DNA of 64,000 bases, from assembly GCA_020846635.1 (NCBI GenBank), contig JADLDO010000028.1, forward strand, positions 806,001 through 870,000. The letters run 5' to 3'. Shown piece after piece: positions 17,126 to 27,027 of this stretch. The translations under genes were made by a program, and so were the position numbers. The DNA comes from Caldilineaceae bacterium (GTDB lineage: Bacteria > Chloroflexota > Anaerolineae > Caldilineales > Caldilineaceae). The notes below the pieces were generated by a model. That model had not been told where the DNA came from. It worked only from the letters and a program-made list of their open reading frames with translations, and made no database searches. Every line of letters starts with the position of its first letter. The stretch's first letter is position 1.

Positions 17126-19111
17126 TCATATCATTGGTGGGCCCATCATTGCCTCGCTGATTGCCCAGGCAATAAAGGCGGCGCGCTGCTGTTGGTTTCC
17201 CAAAACCGCCACCATCTCGCCCACGACAAAGCGGTGGCTCAGTGCCGGGTTGGGGATGGTCTTGTGATCGACAAGCACCGCCACGACCGATGCCCCGGTG
17301 CGCGAGCGCACTTGCAGTTCGCCAAGCGTGTGGCCCACCAACGGACTCTGCGCCGGCAGCGTTGCCCATTCCAGGGCTAATAACTGTTGGGCGTTTTGCA
17401 ACTGTACCACGGTGGCATAGTCGGGTAGGTGGGTGTAAAGCGGTGCATAGAGTTCCTGGCGAACGGTATCGGTGTAATTCTGGATTTCCGTGAGGGGGAT
17501 GGAAAGATGCAGCAGGGCTTGGCGCACGATCTCCAGCGCAGCCTCAAATTCCGGCTGTACCGCTTCATACACCCCCAGGTCGCGCAGGATTTGCATCGGT
17601 TCAAGACCTTCGGCGCGCGCCACGATGTGCAGATCAGGGGTCATACGGTGTACCTGCTCGACCACGGCTTGGGTGACAGCAATGGCTGGAGTGGTGACGA
17701 TCAACAGCCGCGCCCGGCGGATGGCTGCCGCCACCAGCACTGTACTTTGGGTGGCATCGCCATAGATAATGGGGATACTCGCCGCTTTGCACTCCTCCAC
17801 CCGTCGTTGGTCAAGCTCGACCGCCACAAAATGCAGGTCGAGCCGCCGCAGCACTTGGGCCACATATTGCCCCACCCGTCCCGCCCCGGCAATCACCACA
17901 TGCCCCTGCAATTCTTCTTGGGGAAGATCAAAGGTCTGATAGACCCGCGCCGGGCGCAGCCGCCGTATTTGTGCATAGAGGGGGCTGACGAGTTGAAAAG
18001 CCGCCGGTGTCAGCAGAATGGTGACCAGCGCAGATGTCAGGATGAGCGAATAGAGGTCAGCATCCAAGACACCCTCATTCAGCCCCATGCGCGCAATCAC
18101 AAAGGAGAACTCGCTCATTTGGAACATACCAAAGCCCAGCGCCAGGGGAATGACGTTGCGGTAGCCAAAACCCAACGACAGCCCGCTGAAGATCACGCCC
18201 TTGCCCACGCTTGCCAACAGCACCACGGTCAGAATCATTCCCATGTTCTCCAGGAAAAACAGGGGGTCAACCAGCATCCCGATGGAGACAAAGAAGATCA
18301 TCGAAAAGAGATCGCGCAGCGGAATAATATCGCTCAGGGCTTGATGGCTGTGTTCCGACTCGCTCAAAATAATGCCAGCCACAAATGCGCCAAAGGCAAA
18401 GGAGAGCCCAACCAGATAGGTGACATAGCCGATCCCCAGGCCGATGGCGGTAACGGCAAGCAAAAAGAGTTCGCGTGAATTGCCGCGCGCGATGTAACGC
18501 ATCAGCCAGGGCAGCACCCGCGTTCCCACCACGACCATCGCCATCAGAAAGAGAGCGGCGCGGGCCGTCGCCCACCCTAATGACGAGAGCCCTGTTGCCA
18601 GGTCATCGACAAAAGGCAGCACAATGCTGACGGCAACGATACAGAGGTCTTGGACAATGAGGATGCCGATCATGACGCGGCTGGAGAGTGTGCCGATCAG
18701 GCCGCGACTGGCAAGCGTTTTGAGCACGATCATGGTGCTGGAGATGCACATGGCCGCGCCCAGCCAAAGAGAGACAACCCAGTCGAAGCCTAAGAATTGG
18801 CCGATGCCAAAGCCGACCACAATCGACAGCGCCACTTGGATAGGGGTGCCGATGAGCGCGATCAGCTTCACCGGCTGGAGTTCGTGCAGTGAAAATTCGA
18901 GCCCCAATGCAAAGAGGAGCAGCGCCACGCCGATTTCGGCCAAGAGCGTGATGCTCTCGACATCGCCAATCGTAACACCTCCGGTATGGGGGCCGACGAC
19001 GACGCCCGCGAGAATATAGCCGACGATCAGCGGTTGGCGGATTCTCTGCGCCAGCAAGCCGCCAATCAGCGCGGCGACGATGACGATGGCAATATCGGCA
19101 GCAATTCCCAT
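17126..19111 (-). CDS. Kef-type monovalent cation:proton antiporter with TrkA_N/TrkA_C
   Basis: A 661-residue membrane protein. About 12 transmembrane segments of the CPA2 type fill residues 1-390. A RCK/TrkA_N nucleotide-binding domain follows ([18 protein letters not shown], with [11 protein letters not shown]), then a TrkA_C regulatory domain at the C-terminus ([13 protein letters not shown]). It would exchange K+ or Na+ for H+ under control of a bound nucleotide. It is the first gene of a probable two-gene unit with the P-loop kinase. No glutathione-specific KefF partner is seen. Confidence 0.9.
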   Translation of the reverse strand: MGIAADIAIVIVAALIGGLLAQRIRQPLIVGYILAGVVVGPHTGGVTIGDVESITLLAEIGVALLLFALGLEFSLHELQPVKLIALIGTPIQVALSIVVGFGIGQFLGFDWVVSLWLGAAMCISSTMIVLKTLASRGLIGTLSSRVMIGILIVQDLCIVAVSIVLPFVDDLATGLSSLGWATARAALFLMAMVVVGTRVLPWLMRYIARGNSRELFLLAVTAIGLGIGYVTYLVGLSFAFGAFVAGIILSESEHSHQALSDIIPLRDLFSMIFFVSIGMLVDPLFFLENMGMILTVVLLASVGKGVIFSGLSLGFGYRNVIPLALGFGMFQMSEFSFVIARMGLNEGVLDADLYSLILTSALVTILLTPAAFQLVSPLYAQIRRLRPARVYQTFDLPQEELQGHVVIAGAGRVGQYVAQVLRRLDLHFVAVELDQRRVEECKAASIPIIYGDATQSTVLVAAAIRRARLLIVTTPAIAVTQAVVEQVHRMTPDLHIVARAEGLEPMQILRDLGVYEAVQPEFEAALEIVRQALLHLSIPLTEIQNYTDTVRQELYAPLYTHLPDYATVVQLQNAQQLLALEWATLPAQSPLVGHTLGELQVRSRTGASVVAVLVDHKTIPNPALSHRFVVGEMVAVLGNQQQRAAFIAWAISEAMMGPPMI

Positions 19112-19158
19112 GGGGATTCTTTCTAGTCTATGGGGGTTCGGTTACTTTCCCGCTTCGG

Positions 19159-19947
19159 CTATCCTCTGCTTCTATCCTCTGCTTCGCTGAGCTTATTCTG
19201 GTCTGCTTCATTTGGGAGAAGGCTCTTTTTGTGCTGTGAATTCTGGCGCAGCTTCCAGGCAACCAACCAACAGACCGTCGCCCAAATGCTGCCCGCCACC
19301 CAGCCCGCCAGCACGTCGGAGGGCCAGTGAACCGCCAGATAGACGCGGCTGAGCCCCACCAACACGGTGACGAGGATTGCTGTGCCCATGATCAAATATG
19401 CTTGATAACGCCGCTGTTGCAGCCTTGCCAGGAGTGCGCCCAGGGTCAGATAGACCGATGCAGAGGTCATGGCATGGCCCGACGGGAAGCTGGCATAATA
19501 GACCACCATGCCATGCGGAACGAGATCGGGGCGCGGGCGATGAAAACCTGCTTTGAGCAGCGAGTTCAGCAACAAGCTTCCGCCCACCACAATGATGATG
19601 AGCCAGATCGTAGACCAGCGGCGATCCAAAGCCAGATAGAGCACCGCGACACCGCTGACAAGCCCCACAATGGCGACGCCCCCCAGCGCGGTGAAATCGC
19701 GCCCCATCTCCTCTAGCCACGGCGGGCCGAGAGGGTCGCTCCTGTCCGCAGGGTTGCGCAAGGCCAGCAGGATCGCTTCATCAATGGTGCGGGTATCCCC
19801 TTCAAAGACTTCGTCGGCAAGCGCTACAAAAAGCCATAGGCCCAACCCAATCAGCAGTACCCCGATCAGGAGTTGTAGTTCGACCCGCGCGCGTACCTGG
19901 TTCCAAAGTCCCAGCAGACGCTTATGATAGGGCGACGAGGTGGACAT
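19159..19947 (-). CDS. PAP2-family membrane phosphatase
   Basis: A 262-residue integral membrane phosphatase. The three signature motifs are present: KAGFHRPRP, FPSGHAM and LSRVYLAVHWPSD. Six transmembrane segments are expected from the hydrophobic runs. By family it would dephosphorylate a lipid pyrophosphate or phosphatidate, for example undecaprenyl pyrophosphate recycling. The start at 19947 is preferred because ATAGGAG is located about 9 nt upstream. It precedes the Kef gene by 47 bp. Confidence 0.9.
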   Translation of the reverse strand: MSTSSPYHKRLLGLWNQVRARVELQLLIGVLLIGLGLWLFVALADEVFEGDTRTIDEAILLALRNPADRSDPLGPPWLEEMGRDFTALGGVAIVGLVSGVAVLYLALDRRWSTIWLIIIVVGGSLLLNSLLKAGFHRPRPDLVPHGMVVYYASFPSGHAMTSASVYLTLGALLARLQQRRYQAYLIMGTAILVTVLVGLSRVYLAVHWPSDVLAGWVAGSIWATVCWLVAWKLRQNSQHKKSLLPNEADQNKLSEAEDRSRG

Positions 19948-20133
19948 GAGTGGTACTCCTATCTGCAATTTGTGCAAGATGCTGCTTTACTGTAGCCGCG
20001 CCGCCACCAGATGCCAAACGCGCAAAATCGTCGTTAGTCGTTGGCGCTTGGCGAAAGGATGTGGGAACAAGTTGCCTGCTCCCATCGTCCCCGCAGTGTA
20101 GAGAGATTCATAGATCAAGGGGAAGAAATAAAA

Positions 20134-20694
20134 ATGAGCAGGTTGAATCAAATCGTTCAGAGGATAGCTCAGCAATCCGGCGCATGGCTTCTTGTGGCTG
20201 GATTGTTGATCGGTTGTACACCTGTGGCCGCGCCCGCGGCGACGCCACTCCCCGCGCCAACCGAGGCCGTGGCGACGCCTGCTGTAGATGAACCGAGCGT
20301 GCCAACTGCCGCGCCCGTTGAGCCGCCCGCGCCAGCCGCCACCCCCGGTGGAAAGTCCCCAATTGCGGAGACGGGGGCTGCGGTGGTGGAGAAGATCGAG
20401 GTTCGCATCCTGGAATCATACCCGGTCCAGGTTCATGTAGAGCTTTCCGGCTACCTGCCCGATGGCTGTACGACGATTCGGGCTACTGAAGTGGTGAACG
20501 CAGGCACGACCTTTCGGATTCGCATGACCACGGGACGCCCGCCCAACGCCATGTGTACGATGGTAATTACTCCTTTTCAAGAGGTGGTGCCGCTCGATGT
20601 AATGGGGATGCCTAGCGGCGTCTACCAGGTGGCGGTCAATGATCTGTGGGCGGAATTTACATTGCCCGGAAGTGGAGCCGAGAGCCAACCCTAA
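20134..20694 (+). CDS. Lipoprotein with a Pro/Ala linker and a C-terminal beta domain
   Basis: A 186-residue lipoprotein. The signal ends VAGLLIGC (lipobox Cys about 28). A Pro/Ala/Thr-rich linker of about 60 residues leads to a conserved beta-rich domain (SGYLPDGCTTIRATEV, NAMCTMVITPFQEVVPLDV, GVYQVAVN) with two Cys that may pair. It looks like a surface or periplasmic binding domain of unknown function. Starting at 20134 gives a proper signal peptide and has GGGGAAG upstream. Confidence 0.7.
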   Translation: MSRLNQIVQRIAQQSGAWLLVAGLLIGCTPVAAPAATPLPAPTEAVATPAVDEPSVPTAAPVEPPAPAATPGGKSPIAETGAAVVEKIEVRILESYPVQVHVELSGYLPDGCTTIRATEVVNAGTTFRIRMTTGRPPNAMCTMVITPFQEVVPLDVMGMPSGVYQVAVNDLWAEFTLPGSGAESQP

Positions 20695-20757
20695 CCATAG
20701 TTTATTCATAGTAGTTCATGCAGAGTTGACGAATTTTCCCATCTCTTATAGTCTGCA

Positions 20758-20795
20758 CAGAATACACGCTTACAGAATTGTAAGCGTGTATTCTG
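20758..20795. repeat. 38-nt hairpin
   Basis: A perfect 16-bp stem (CAGAATACACGCTTAC and complement) with the loop AGAATT sits downstream of the lipoprotein gene. Neither strand has a following T-run, so it is not a clear intrinsic terminator. Confidence 0.6.
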
Positions 20796-20862
20796 ATTGG
20801 TTGCCCACGCTGCTGACGCCCGATCGTGCTGCTCTTGGTCCGATGAACCAGCTCTTTGGAGT

Positions 20863-20892
20863 CGCTCTCTCACGTTGCGCTCTCTCACGTTG
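20863..20892. repeat. 15-bp tandem duplication
   Basis: CGCTCTCTCACGTTG is repeated exactly twice, head to tail, about 70 bp upstream of the histidine kinase start. It may be a regulator-binding pair or a recent slippage duplication. Confidence 0.6.
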
Positions 20893-20959
20893 ACAGAGCT
20901 TCTTCATATGTGTTCTTTCACCCTATCTCCGTCTCGTTCAAGGTCAGGTATGAGAGCCT

Positions 20960-22423
20960 ATGAACCTCCCCCCAACAACCGAGGGAAAGATTGAGGCTAC
21001 ACGGCTGCATCTGGGGGCAATTGGGATCGCGTTGCTCTACGCCGTCGTAGGGGGGCTGTGGATCTGGCTGTCCGATGCTCTGCTGGCGCGCCTCCTGCCC
21101 GACCCTATCCAGTTCGCCATCTGGCAAACCTATAAAGGGTGGATCTTCGTCGCTTTTACTGCCCTTTTGCTCTGGAGCGAACGCGCCTGGAGTGACCAGC
21201 GCGGCCAGGTTGCCGAGGCAGAACTCCGCGCCGCCAACGACCGGCTCTCTGCAATTCTCAAGGCTTCTCCTTCCGGGATTATTGCGTTGGATACGCAAGG
21301 ATTGGTGCAGCTCTGGAATCCAGCAGCGGAGCAGATCTATGGGTATCCTGCACGCGAGGTTTTGGGCAAGCCTGTGCCGGATTTGCAGGTTCCCGGCGAT
21401 CTCGATTATGACGAAATTCGACGGCGTGTGCTATCGAGTGAAGGCTTGGTTGGCCTTGAGACCCGGCGCAAGCGGCGCGATGGCTCTGTGATTGATGTGA
21501 TGATCTCCACGGCCCCGCTGCGTGACAGCAATGGCGCGTTTGCGGGTACGGTGGCGCTTGTACGCGATATTACGGAGCGCAAACAAGCTGAAGCCGAAGT
21601 ACGCCGTTTAAACCAAGAATTAGAGGCGCGTGTCGCTGAACGCACTGCCCATTTAGAGCATCAAATTGCCGAGCGAGTGCGCGCCGAGGCCGAGGTCAAG
21701 GAGCTGAACGCCACATTGGCGGAGCAAGCGCAATCTCTTGCCGAAGCAAACCGTGAACTAGAAACCTTTACCTATTCTGTCTCGCATGACCTAAAAGCGC
21801 CCTTGCGCGGGATTGATGGCTATAGCCGTCTGTTATTAGAGGATTATGCCGGTCAGTTGGATGTGGAAGGGCGTCATTTTCTCAACACCATTCGCACCGC
21901 AGCCACACAAATGGCGCAGTTGATCGACGACCTGCTTGCCTATGCACGCGTGGAGCGACGAACGCCGGCATTGGGCCAGATCGATCTGCACCAGTTTGTA
22001 GAGACGCTGCTTCTCAACATGCAGCCGGAACAGCTCTATCCCCATACCATCGTAGAGGTCACGCTGGAGCCCGCGCGGGTCAGTGCCGATGCTGATTCGT
22101 TGGCGTTGGTGTTGCGCAATCTCATTGACAACGCGCTGAAGTTTAGCGCCAACTGTGCTGCGCCACGCGTGGAAATCGGGGGAGAAAGTACCCCGCAGGG
22201 CTACCGGCTGTTTGTGTGCGATAATGGCGTTGGTTTCGATATGCAGTATCAAGAGCGCATCTTTGATATTTTTCAACGCCTGCACCGGGCCGAGGAGTAT
22301 CCCGGAACCGGCGTCGGCTTGGCAATTGTCCGTAAAGCCTTGCAGCGCATCCAGGGGCGAGTGTGGGGCGAGAGCCAGCCCGGAGAAGGCGCAACCTTTT
22401 TTGTGGAGATTCCCGCACAATGA
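20960..22423 (+). CDS. Membrane PAS histidine kinase
   Basis: A 487-residue sensor kinase. Two N-terminal membrane segments (residues about 20-45 and 60-78) precede a PAS domain (about 90-210; ASPSGIIALDTQGLVQLWN), a coiled coil rich in Glu/Arg, a HisKA of the bacteriophytochrome-like kind (FTYSVSHDLKAPLRGIDGYS) and HATPase_c (NLIDNALKFS, GVGFD, GTGVGLAIV). In such kinases the usual partner is a small Rcp1-type response regulator encoded directly downstream. Here that gene is present only as a 45-codon remnant overlapping this stop by 4 bp (ATGA). Confidence 0.9.
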   Translation: MNLPPTTEGKIEATRLHLGAIGIALLYAVVGGLWIWLSDALLARLLPDPIQFAIWQTYKGWIFVAFTALLLWSERAWSDQRGQVAEAELRAANDRLSAILKASPSGIIALDTQGLVQLWNPAAEQIYGYPAREVLGKPVPDLQVPGDLDYDEIRRRVLSSEGLVGLETRRKRRDGSVIDVMISTAPLRDSNGAFAGTVALVRDITERKQAEAEVRRLNQELEARVAERTAHLEHQIAERVRAEAEVKELNATLAEQAQSLAEANRELETFTYSVSHDLKAPLRGIDGYSRLLLEDYAGQLDVEGRHFLNTIRTAATQMAQLIDDLLAYARVERRTPALGQIDLHQFVETLLLNMQPEQLYPHTIVEVTLEPARVSADADSLALVLRNLIDNALKFSANCAAPRVEIGGESTPQGYRLFVCDNGVGFDMQYQERIFDIFQRLHRAEEYPGTGVGLAIVRKALQRIQGRVWGESQPGEGATFFVEIPAQ

Positions 22424-22557
22424 ACGCCCCCATTCTACTCATCGAAGATCACCCGGTGGATGTGGATTTTGATAGATTTCTCGAAGTTGCAGCACAAAGC
22501 GAGCACGATTGGACGGTTCTGAATGAGCCGCCCCCAAAACGGGATGTATCCGAGTAG
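22420..22557 (+). pseudogene. Internally deleted Rcp1-type response regulator remnant
   Basis: A 45-codon in-frame remnant. The first 15 residues (MNAPILLIEDHPVDV) match the receiver N-terminus; the rest (DFDRFLEVAAQSEHDW, TVLNEPPP) matches the extreme C-terminus of small Rcp1-like receivers, which usually reads KPVDFxxFxEAVxxLGxYWxxLNxPPP. The phosphoacceptor Asp, Thr/Ser and Lys regions are missing. The join is at the shared PVD codons (CCGGTGGAT), which suggests deletion between short direct repeats. The frame and both couplings (ATGA with the upstream kinase, 2 bp to the next start) are kept, so it may still be translated but cannot be a receiver. Confidence 0.8.
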
Positions 22558-22559
22558 CT

Positions 22560-25292
22560 ATGTATATTCTCTACATCGAAGATAATCAGAACGATGCCGA
22601 TCTGACCCGCCGCTATCTGCGCCGTCACGCGCCACAGATTAAGCTGGAACTCGCAACCACCTACGCCGAGGCGGTTGCGAAATTGGCGCAAAGCACACAG
22701 GATCATCCTGTTTTTGACCTGGTACTGACCGATATGCGGCTGCCCGATGGGGATGGCTTCAAGATATTGGCCCACATTCGCGAGGCCGCGCTTCCTGTCC
22801 CGGTGATTGTGCTGACGGGGACGGGGAGCGAGGAGATTGCCATCGCCGCGCTTAAAGGAGGTGCCGATGACTACATTGCAAAGCGCCACGACTATCTGAC
22901 CCGTCTGCCGGTCCTGATCGAAAAGACGTTCGCCCGCTTTCACGCGGCTGTGGCGCGAGGCAGCCGCCCCTTGCGTGTCCTCTATGCCGAGGCTCACCAA
23001 GCGGATATTGAATTGACGCGCCGCCATCTGGCGCTCCATGCCCCCTATATTGCGCTCGACATCGTCCAGAGTGCGCCGGAAGTGCTGGATCGTCTCTCTG
23101 CCGATCTAGCCTCTGGGGAACAGGCCGACAGCTATGATCTGTTGTTGCTAGACTACCCGCTGCCAGGGATGAACACCCTGGATCTGCTCAAAGAGTTGGA
23201 GTATGGCGAGACCGCCCAATTACTGCCGAAGTTACCGGTTGTGTTGATGACAGGACAGGGAGATGAGGAAGTCGCTCTGCAAGCGCTGCGGCTGGGGGTT
23301 ACAGATTATTTGGTCAAAAACCCAGGCTATCTCTTTCAATTGCCTCGTACGCTGGAAAACGTCTATACCCAAACCCTGCTACAGCGTGAGCGTACCGCCC
23401 TTTTTGAATCCGAGCAGCGTTATCGCGCGCTCTTTGACCTTGCGCCCGTGGTCATCTTTACCAAAGATTTGCAGGGCGTCTATACCAGCAGCAACGCCAT
23501 GATGCGCGAGGTGATTGGGCGTGAGCCTGTCGGTTTCACCGATGCTGAACTTTTTGATGCAGAGATTGCTGAACAGTTGACCCACAATGACCGCGCTGTG
23601 ATTGAAAGTGGCACCGAGGGCCTGGTGGAGGAACGTGTTTTTACTGCCAATGCCGATCGCTACTTCCTTTCGCGCAAGAGCCCCCTGCGTGATCGTCTTG
23701 GCAATATCACCGGTCTGTTGGGGATTGCGCTGGAACTCACCGAGCGTATTCATGCTCAAGAAGCCCAGCGCGAAGAGCAGCGGCGTTTGGCGCAACTGGT
23801 TGAGCATGTTGATGAGGTTATTTGGCTGCAAGAGACGAAAAGCCGTACGCTGCTCTATATCAGCCCTGCCTATGCACAGGTTTGGGGACGCAGCGTTGCC
23901 AGCGTCTATGCCGACCCCAACTCAATGATTGAAGCTATCGATCCCGAAGACCAGGAGCAGGCACAACGCTTTGCAGACGCGCTGCGCCAGGGACATGTCG
24001 CCTATGTGGAGTTTCGTGTTCAACGCCCCGATGGGCCAATCGTTTGGGTGGCGGCGCAAACATTCCCGATTCACGACGAACAGGGGCAAATCTACCGCGT
24101 TGCCGGGGTGGCGCGCGATATTACCGAGCACCGGCGCAGCGAAGAATACTTGCAGCAGCAGGAGCGGTTGGTTGCTGTGGGGCAGATGGCGGCAGGAATT
24201 GCCCATGACTTCAACAATATTCTGGCAATTATCACCCTCTATACCCAAATGCTCCAGATCTCGGTGCAGCAGCCCACGCACCAGCGCCATCTTGCGACCA
24301 TCTATCAGCAAACGCTCCACGCCGCCAACCTTGTGCAGCAGATCTTGGACTTCAGCCGCCGCTCGACGATGGAGCGGGTGCGGATGGATGTCGTCCCCTT
24401 TATCAAGGAACTGGTGAAACTTTGGCAGCGGACGCTGCCGGAGAATATTCGTGTGGAATTGGAGGTTGGGTCACAGCCGCTGATCCTCTCGGTGGATCCT
24501 TCACGCTTGCAACAGGCGCTGTTGAACATGGCGATCAACGCGCGTGATGCCATGCCCCAAGGAGGTATCCTGCATGTCAGCGTCTCGCCCACGACCGTCT
24601 CACCCGGACAGCCGCCCCCCCTTGCCGACATGAGCGCAGGTCAGTGGCTTTGTATTGGCATCAGCGATAACGGCGTCGGTATTCCCCCTGGCGCGCTGCC
24701 GCATATATTTGACCCCTTCTATACAACAAAATCGCCTGGAATGGGAACAGGGTTGGGCCTGGCGCAGGTGTATGGCATCGTCCGCCAGTTGGATGGTCTG
24801 ATCAAGGTGGAGAGTCAATTGGGCGTGGGTTCCTTTTTCGCAGTCTACTTGCCTTTGATTGACCAGCCCGCGAACACCCTCGATGAGCGCCCGACGCCAC
24901 CCCCGCGGGGGCAGGGAGAAACGATTCTGCTGGTCGAAGACGAAGCGGATTTGCGCGAGGCGATGGCCGAAATGCTAACAGAATTGGGCTATGCGGTGCT
25001 GCCCGCGGAGAATGGTCGCCATGCTCTCTCCCTCTTTGAGCAGCACAAGTCCCCCATCGCGATGGTCGTCAGCGATTTGATCATGCCGGATATGGGAGGC
25101 AAGGAACTCTATCAGCACTTGGTACAAGAGCACGCCAACCGTGAGCCGTTGCGCATGTTGATCGTAACCGGCTATCCCCTTGAGAAACCTGTGCAATGGC
25201 AGACGGGCAATGGCATTGTAAAGTGGCTGCAAAAACCCTTTGCAATGGATACCTTCGCCCACCGCGTCGCCGAAACGCTGTTGGAGGGATGA
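22560..25292 (+). CDS. Hybrid histidine kinase (REC-REC-PAS-PAS-HisKA-HATPase-REC)
   Basis: A 910-residue soluble phosphorelay kinase. Receiver 1 (residues 1-125) has LTDMRLPDGDG. Receiver 2 (about 140-270) keeps LLLDYPLPGMN but its N-terminal acidic pair reads AEAHQAD, so it may be degenerate. Two PAS domains span about 285-520. HisKA of the AIAHDFNNIL type and HATPase_c (NMAINARDAM, GVGIPPG, GTGLGLAQV) follow, with a third receiver (VSDLIMPDMGG, LQKPF) at the end. No membrane segment is seen. It starts 2 bp after the receiver remnant and is part of the same operon as the membrane kinase. Confidence 0.9.
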   Translation: MYILYIEDNQNDADLTRRYLRRHAPQIKLELATTYAEAVAKLAQSTQDHPVFDLVLTDMRLPDGDGFKILAHIREAALPVPVIVLTGTGSEEIAIAALKGGADDYIAKRHDYLTRLPVLIEKTFARFHAAVARGSRPLRVLYAEAHQADIELTRRHLALHAPYIALDIVQSAPEVLDRLSADLASGEQADSYDLLLLDYPLPGMNTLDLLKELEYGETAQLLPKLPVVLMTGQGDEEVALQALRLGVTDYLVKNPGYLFQLPRTLENVYTQTLLQRERTALFESEQRYRALFDLAPVVIFTKDLQGVYTSSNAMMREVIGREPVGFTDAELFDAEIAEQLTHNDRAVIESGTEGLVEERVFTANADRYFLSRKSPLRDRLGNITGLLGIALELTERIHAQEAQREEQRRLAQLVEHVDEVIWLQETKSRTLLYISPAYAQVWGRSVASVYADPNSMIEAIDPEDQEQAQRFADALRQGHVAYVEFRVQRPDGPIVWVAAQTFPIHDEQGQIYRVAGVARDITEHRRSEEYLQQQERLVAVGQMAAGIAHDFNNILAIITLYTQMLQISVQQPTHQRHLATIYQQTLHAANLVQQILDFSRRSTMERVRMDVVPFIKELVKLWQRTLPENIRVELEVGSQPLILSVDPSRLQQALLNMAINARDAMPQGGILHVSVSPTTVSPGQPPPLADMSAGQWLCIGISDNGVGIPPGALPHIFDPFYTTKSPGMGTGLGLAQVYGIVRQLDGLIKVESQLGVGSFFAVYLPLIDQPANTLDERPTPPPRGQGETILLVEDEADLREAMAEMLTELGYAVLPAENGRHALSLFEQHKSPIAMVVSDLIMPDMGGKELYQHLVQEHANREPLRMLIVTGYPLEKPVQWQTGNGIVKWLQKPFAMDTFAHRVAETLLEG

Positions 25293-25310
25293 GGGATTCC
25301 CTAATCCCTC

Positions 25311-26951
25311 CTAAACGCTGTCTGCCCGGTAGTGGCATCCCATACTGCGTTTGTTTTGCCATGCGGCTTGTGTGACGACCTGCGCCGCTTTGACGGCATT
25401 GCGCAGCCCGATCAATTCGTCGCTGAGACGAGTGCGGCGGTAGAACTGCTCAATCTCCGTATCCAGCCCGCGCAATTCGCGCAAGGCGCGCTCCAAGCGG
25501 CGTTCTGTACGCACCAACCCCACATAATTCCACATGATCAACTTAATCGAACTCATATCCTGTGTGAGCAGGGCCGGGTCAGCTTCGTCCATGCTTGTAT
25601 CGCGCCAGGGGGCAATGTCTGGGCCATTGGGCATGGGCAGCGTATTGTTGGCGAAACGCTCTAGGATATGATGCGCCGCGCGCTCGCCCCAGACCAGCCC
25701 CTCTAACAAGGATGTGCTGGCGAGGCGATTGGCTCCATGCACACCTGTGCAAGCCACTTCGCCCACCGCATAGAGGTTACGCAGCGATGTTTGGCCCGAC
25801 TCATCGACCCAGACACCGCCACAGAAATAATGGGCCGCGGGGACGACAGGCACCAGATCGCGCGTGATGTCGATGCCATATTCCTGGCATTGCGCCAGGA
25901 TGGTGGGAAAGTGGTGGCGAATCTCCTCCTCTGCAACATAGGAGCGCAGGTCGAGATAGACGCAAGGCACATCGTGCTTGAGCATCTCCGTGTGGATGCT
26001 GCGCGCAACCACATCGCGCGGGGCCAAGTCCTTCCATTCCGGGTCGTATTGATCCATAAAGGGACGGCCCTGGGCATCGACCAGGCGCGCGCCTGCGCCG
26101 CGTATGGCTTCGGAGATGAGAAAGCGCGCCGCTTGCCGGTGATAGAAAGCGGTGGGATGAAACTGGACATACTCGGCGTTGATGATGCGTACCGCGGCGC
26201 GATGCGCCATTGCCACGCCATCGCCGCGGCTGCCGATTGGATTGGTGGTGCGTAGGAAGATTTGACCGAGACCCCCACTGGCTAAGACAGTGGCGCGCGC
26301 AATGCAGCGGCGCACCTGCCCTGTCGTCTGGTCTAGCACATAGGCCCCCACACACGAACGGTGGTCATAGACTGCCAGCCGGTTGCGCGCATGGTGCGAG
26401 GGGGTAAGCAGGTCTACCGCCGTGTGGCCTGTCAGGAGCGTGACCTTTGGGTGAGAACGCAGGGTATTGAGCAGCGCAATCTCAATGGCGCGACCGGTGG
26501 CGTCGGCAGCGTGGATGATGCGCGGGAGGCTGTGGCCCCCTTCGAGCGCCAGCGAAAGCGCGCCATCTTCCGTGTGGTCAAACTGGACAGCAGCCCGCTC
26601 TAGGAGGACGCGGCGCACAGCCCCAGGCCCTTCTTCCGCCAGAATTTGCACAGCGCGCGGATAGGAATGGCCCGCACCCGCGCGCAGCACATCTTCCGCC
26701 AACTGCGCCGGGGAATCCTCTACGCCTTTGTAGATGATGCCACCTTGTGCCAGGAGGGTATTCGAGTCTTCGGGCGCACGCGCACGCGTGACCAATGTAA
26801 CGGGAATACCGGCATCGGCAAGGGTGAGCGCAACCGTTGAGCCGGCGATGCCTGTGCCGATGATCAGAACATCGCTTTCCAGATATTCGGACGTACTACC
26901 GCCTGCCCCTTGTGCCAGAGTATTCTCCATTGAATCAGCCACGACCGGCAT
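25311..26951 (-). CDS. nadB: L-aspartate oxidase
   Basis: A 546-residue FAD enzyme that oxidises L-aspartate to iminoaspartate, the first step of de novo NAD synthesis. The FAD Rossmann motif is VLIIGTGIAGSTVALTLA near residue 30. The family signatures VLASGGLGQIF, TTNPIGSRGDGVAMAHRA, FHPTAFY and GANRLASTSLLEGLVWG are present. A C-terminal helical succinate-dehydrogenase-like domain follows. It is the last gene of the minus-strand NAD cluster, 76 bp downstream of nadA, and converges with the hybrid kinase gene. Confidence 0.95.
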   Translation of the reverse strand: MPVVADSMENTLAQGAGGSTSEYLESDVLIIGTGIAGSTVALTLADAGIPVTLVTRARAPEDSNTLLAQGGIIYKGVEDSPAQLAEDVLRAGAGHSYPRAVQILAEEGPGAVRRVLLERAAVQFDHTEDGALSLALEGGHSLPRIIHAADATGRAIEIALLNTLRSHPKVTLLTGHTAVDLLTPSHHARNRLAVYDHRSCVGAYVLDQTTGQVRRCIARATVLASGGLGQIFLRTTNPIGSRGDGVAMAHRAAVRIINAEYVQFHPTAFYHRQAARFLISEAIRGAGARLVDAQGRPFMDQYDPEWKDLAPRDVVARSIHTEMLKHDVPCVYLDLRSYVAEEEIRHHFPTILAQCQEYGIDITRDLVPVVPAAHYFCGGVWVDESGQTSLRNLYAVGEVACTGVHGANRLASTSLLEGLVWGERAAHHILERFANNTLPMPNGPDIAPWRDTSMDEADPALLTQDMSSIKLIMWNYVGLVRTERRLERALRELRGLDTEIEQFYRRTRLSDELIGLRNAVKAAQVVTQAAWQNKRSMGCHYRADSV

Positions 26952-27027
26952 CCTTATCTAGGGTGACAAAACGGGCGTCCAGGGCGGACGCCCATAAGCA
27001 AAATTATCTCTTTGGATTTCTGCTCAT

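Noticed and set aside
22560..25292. Kinase gene beginning at an upstream codon, fused to the receiver remnant
   Set aside because: The remnant ends with TAG two bases before the ATG and is in a different frame from the kinase.
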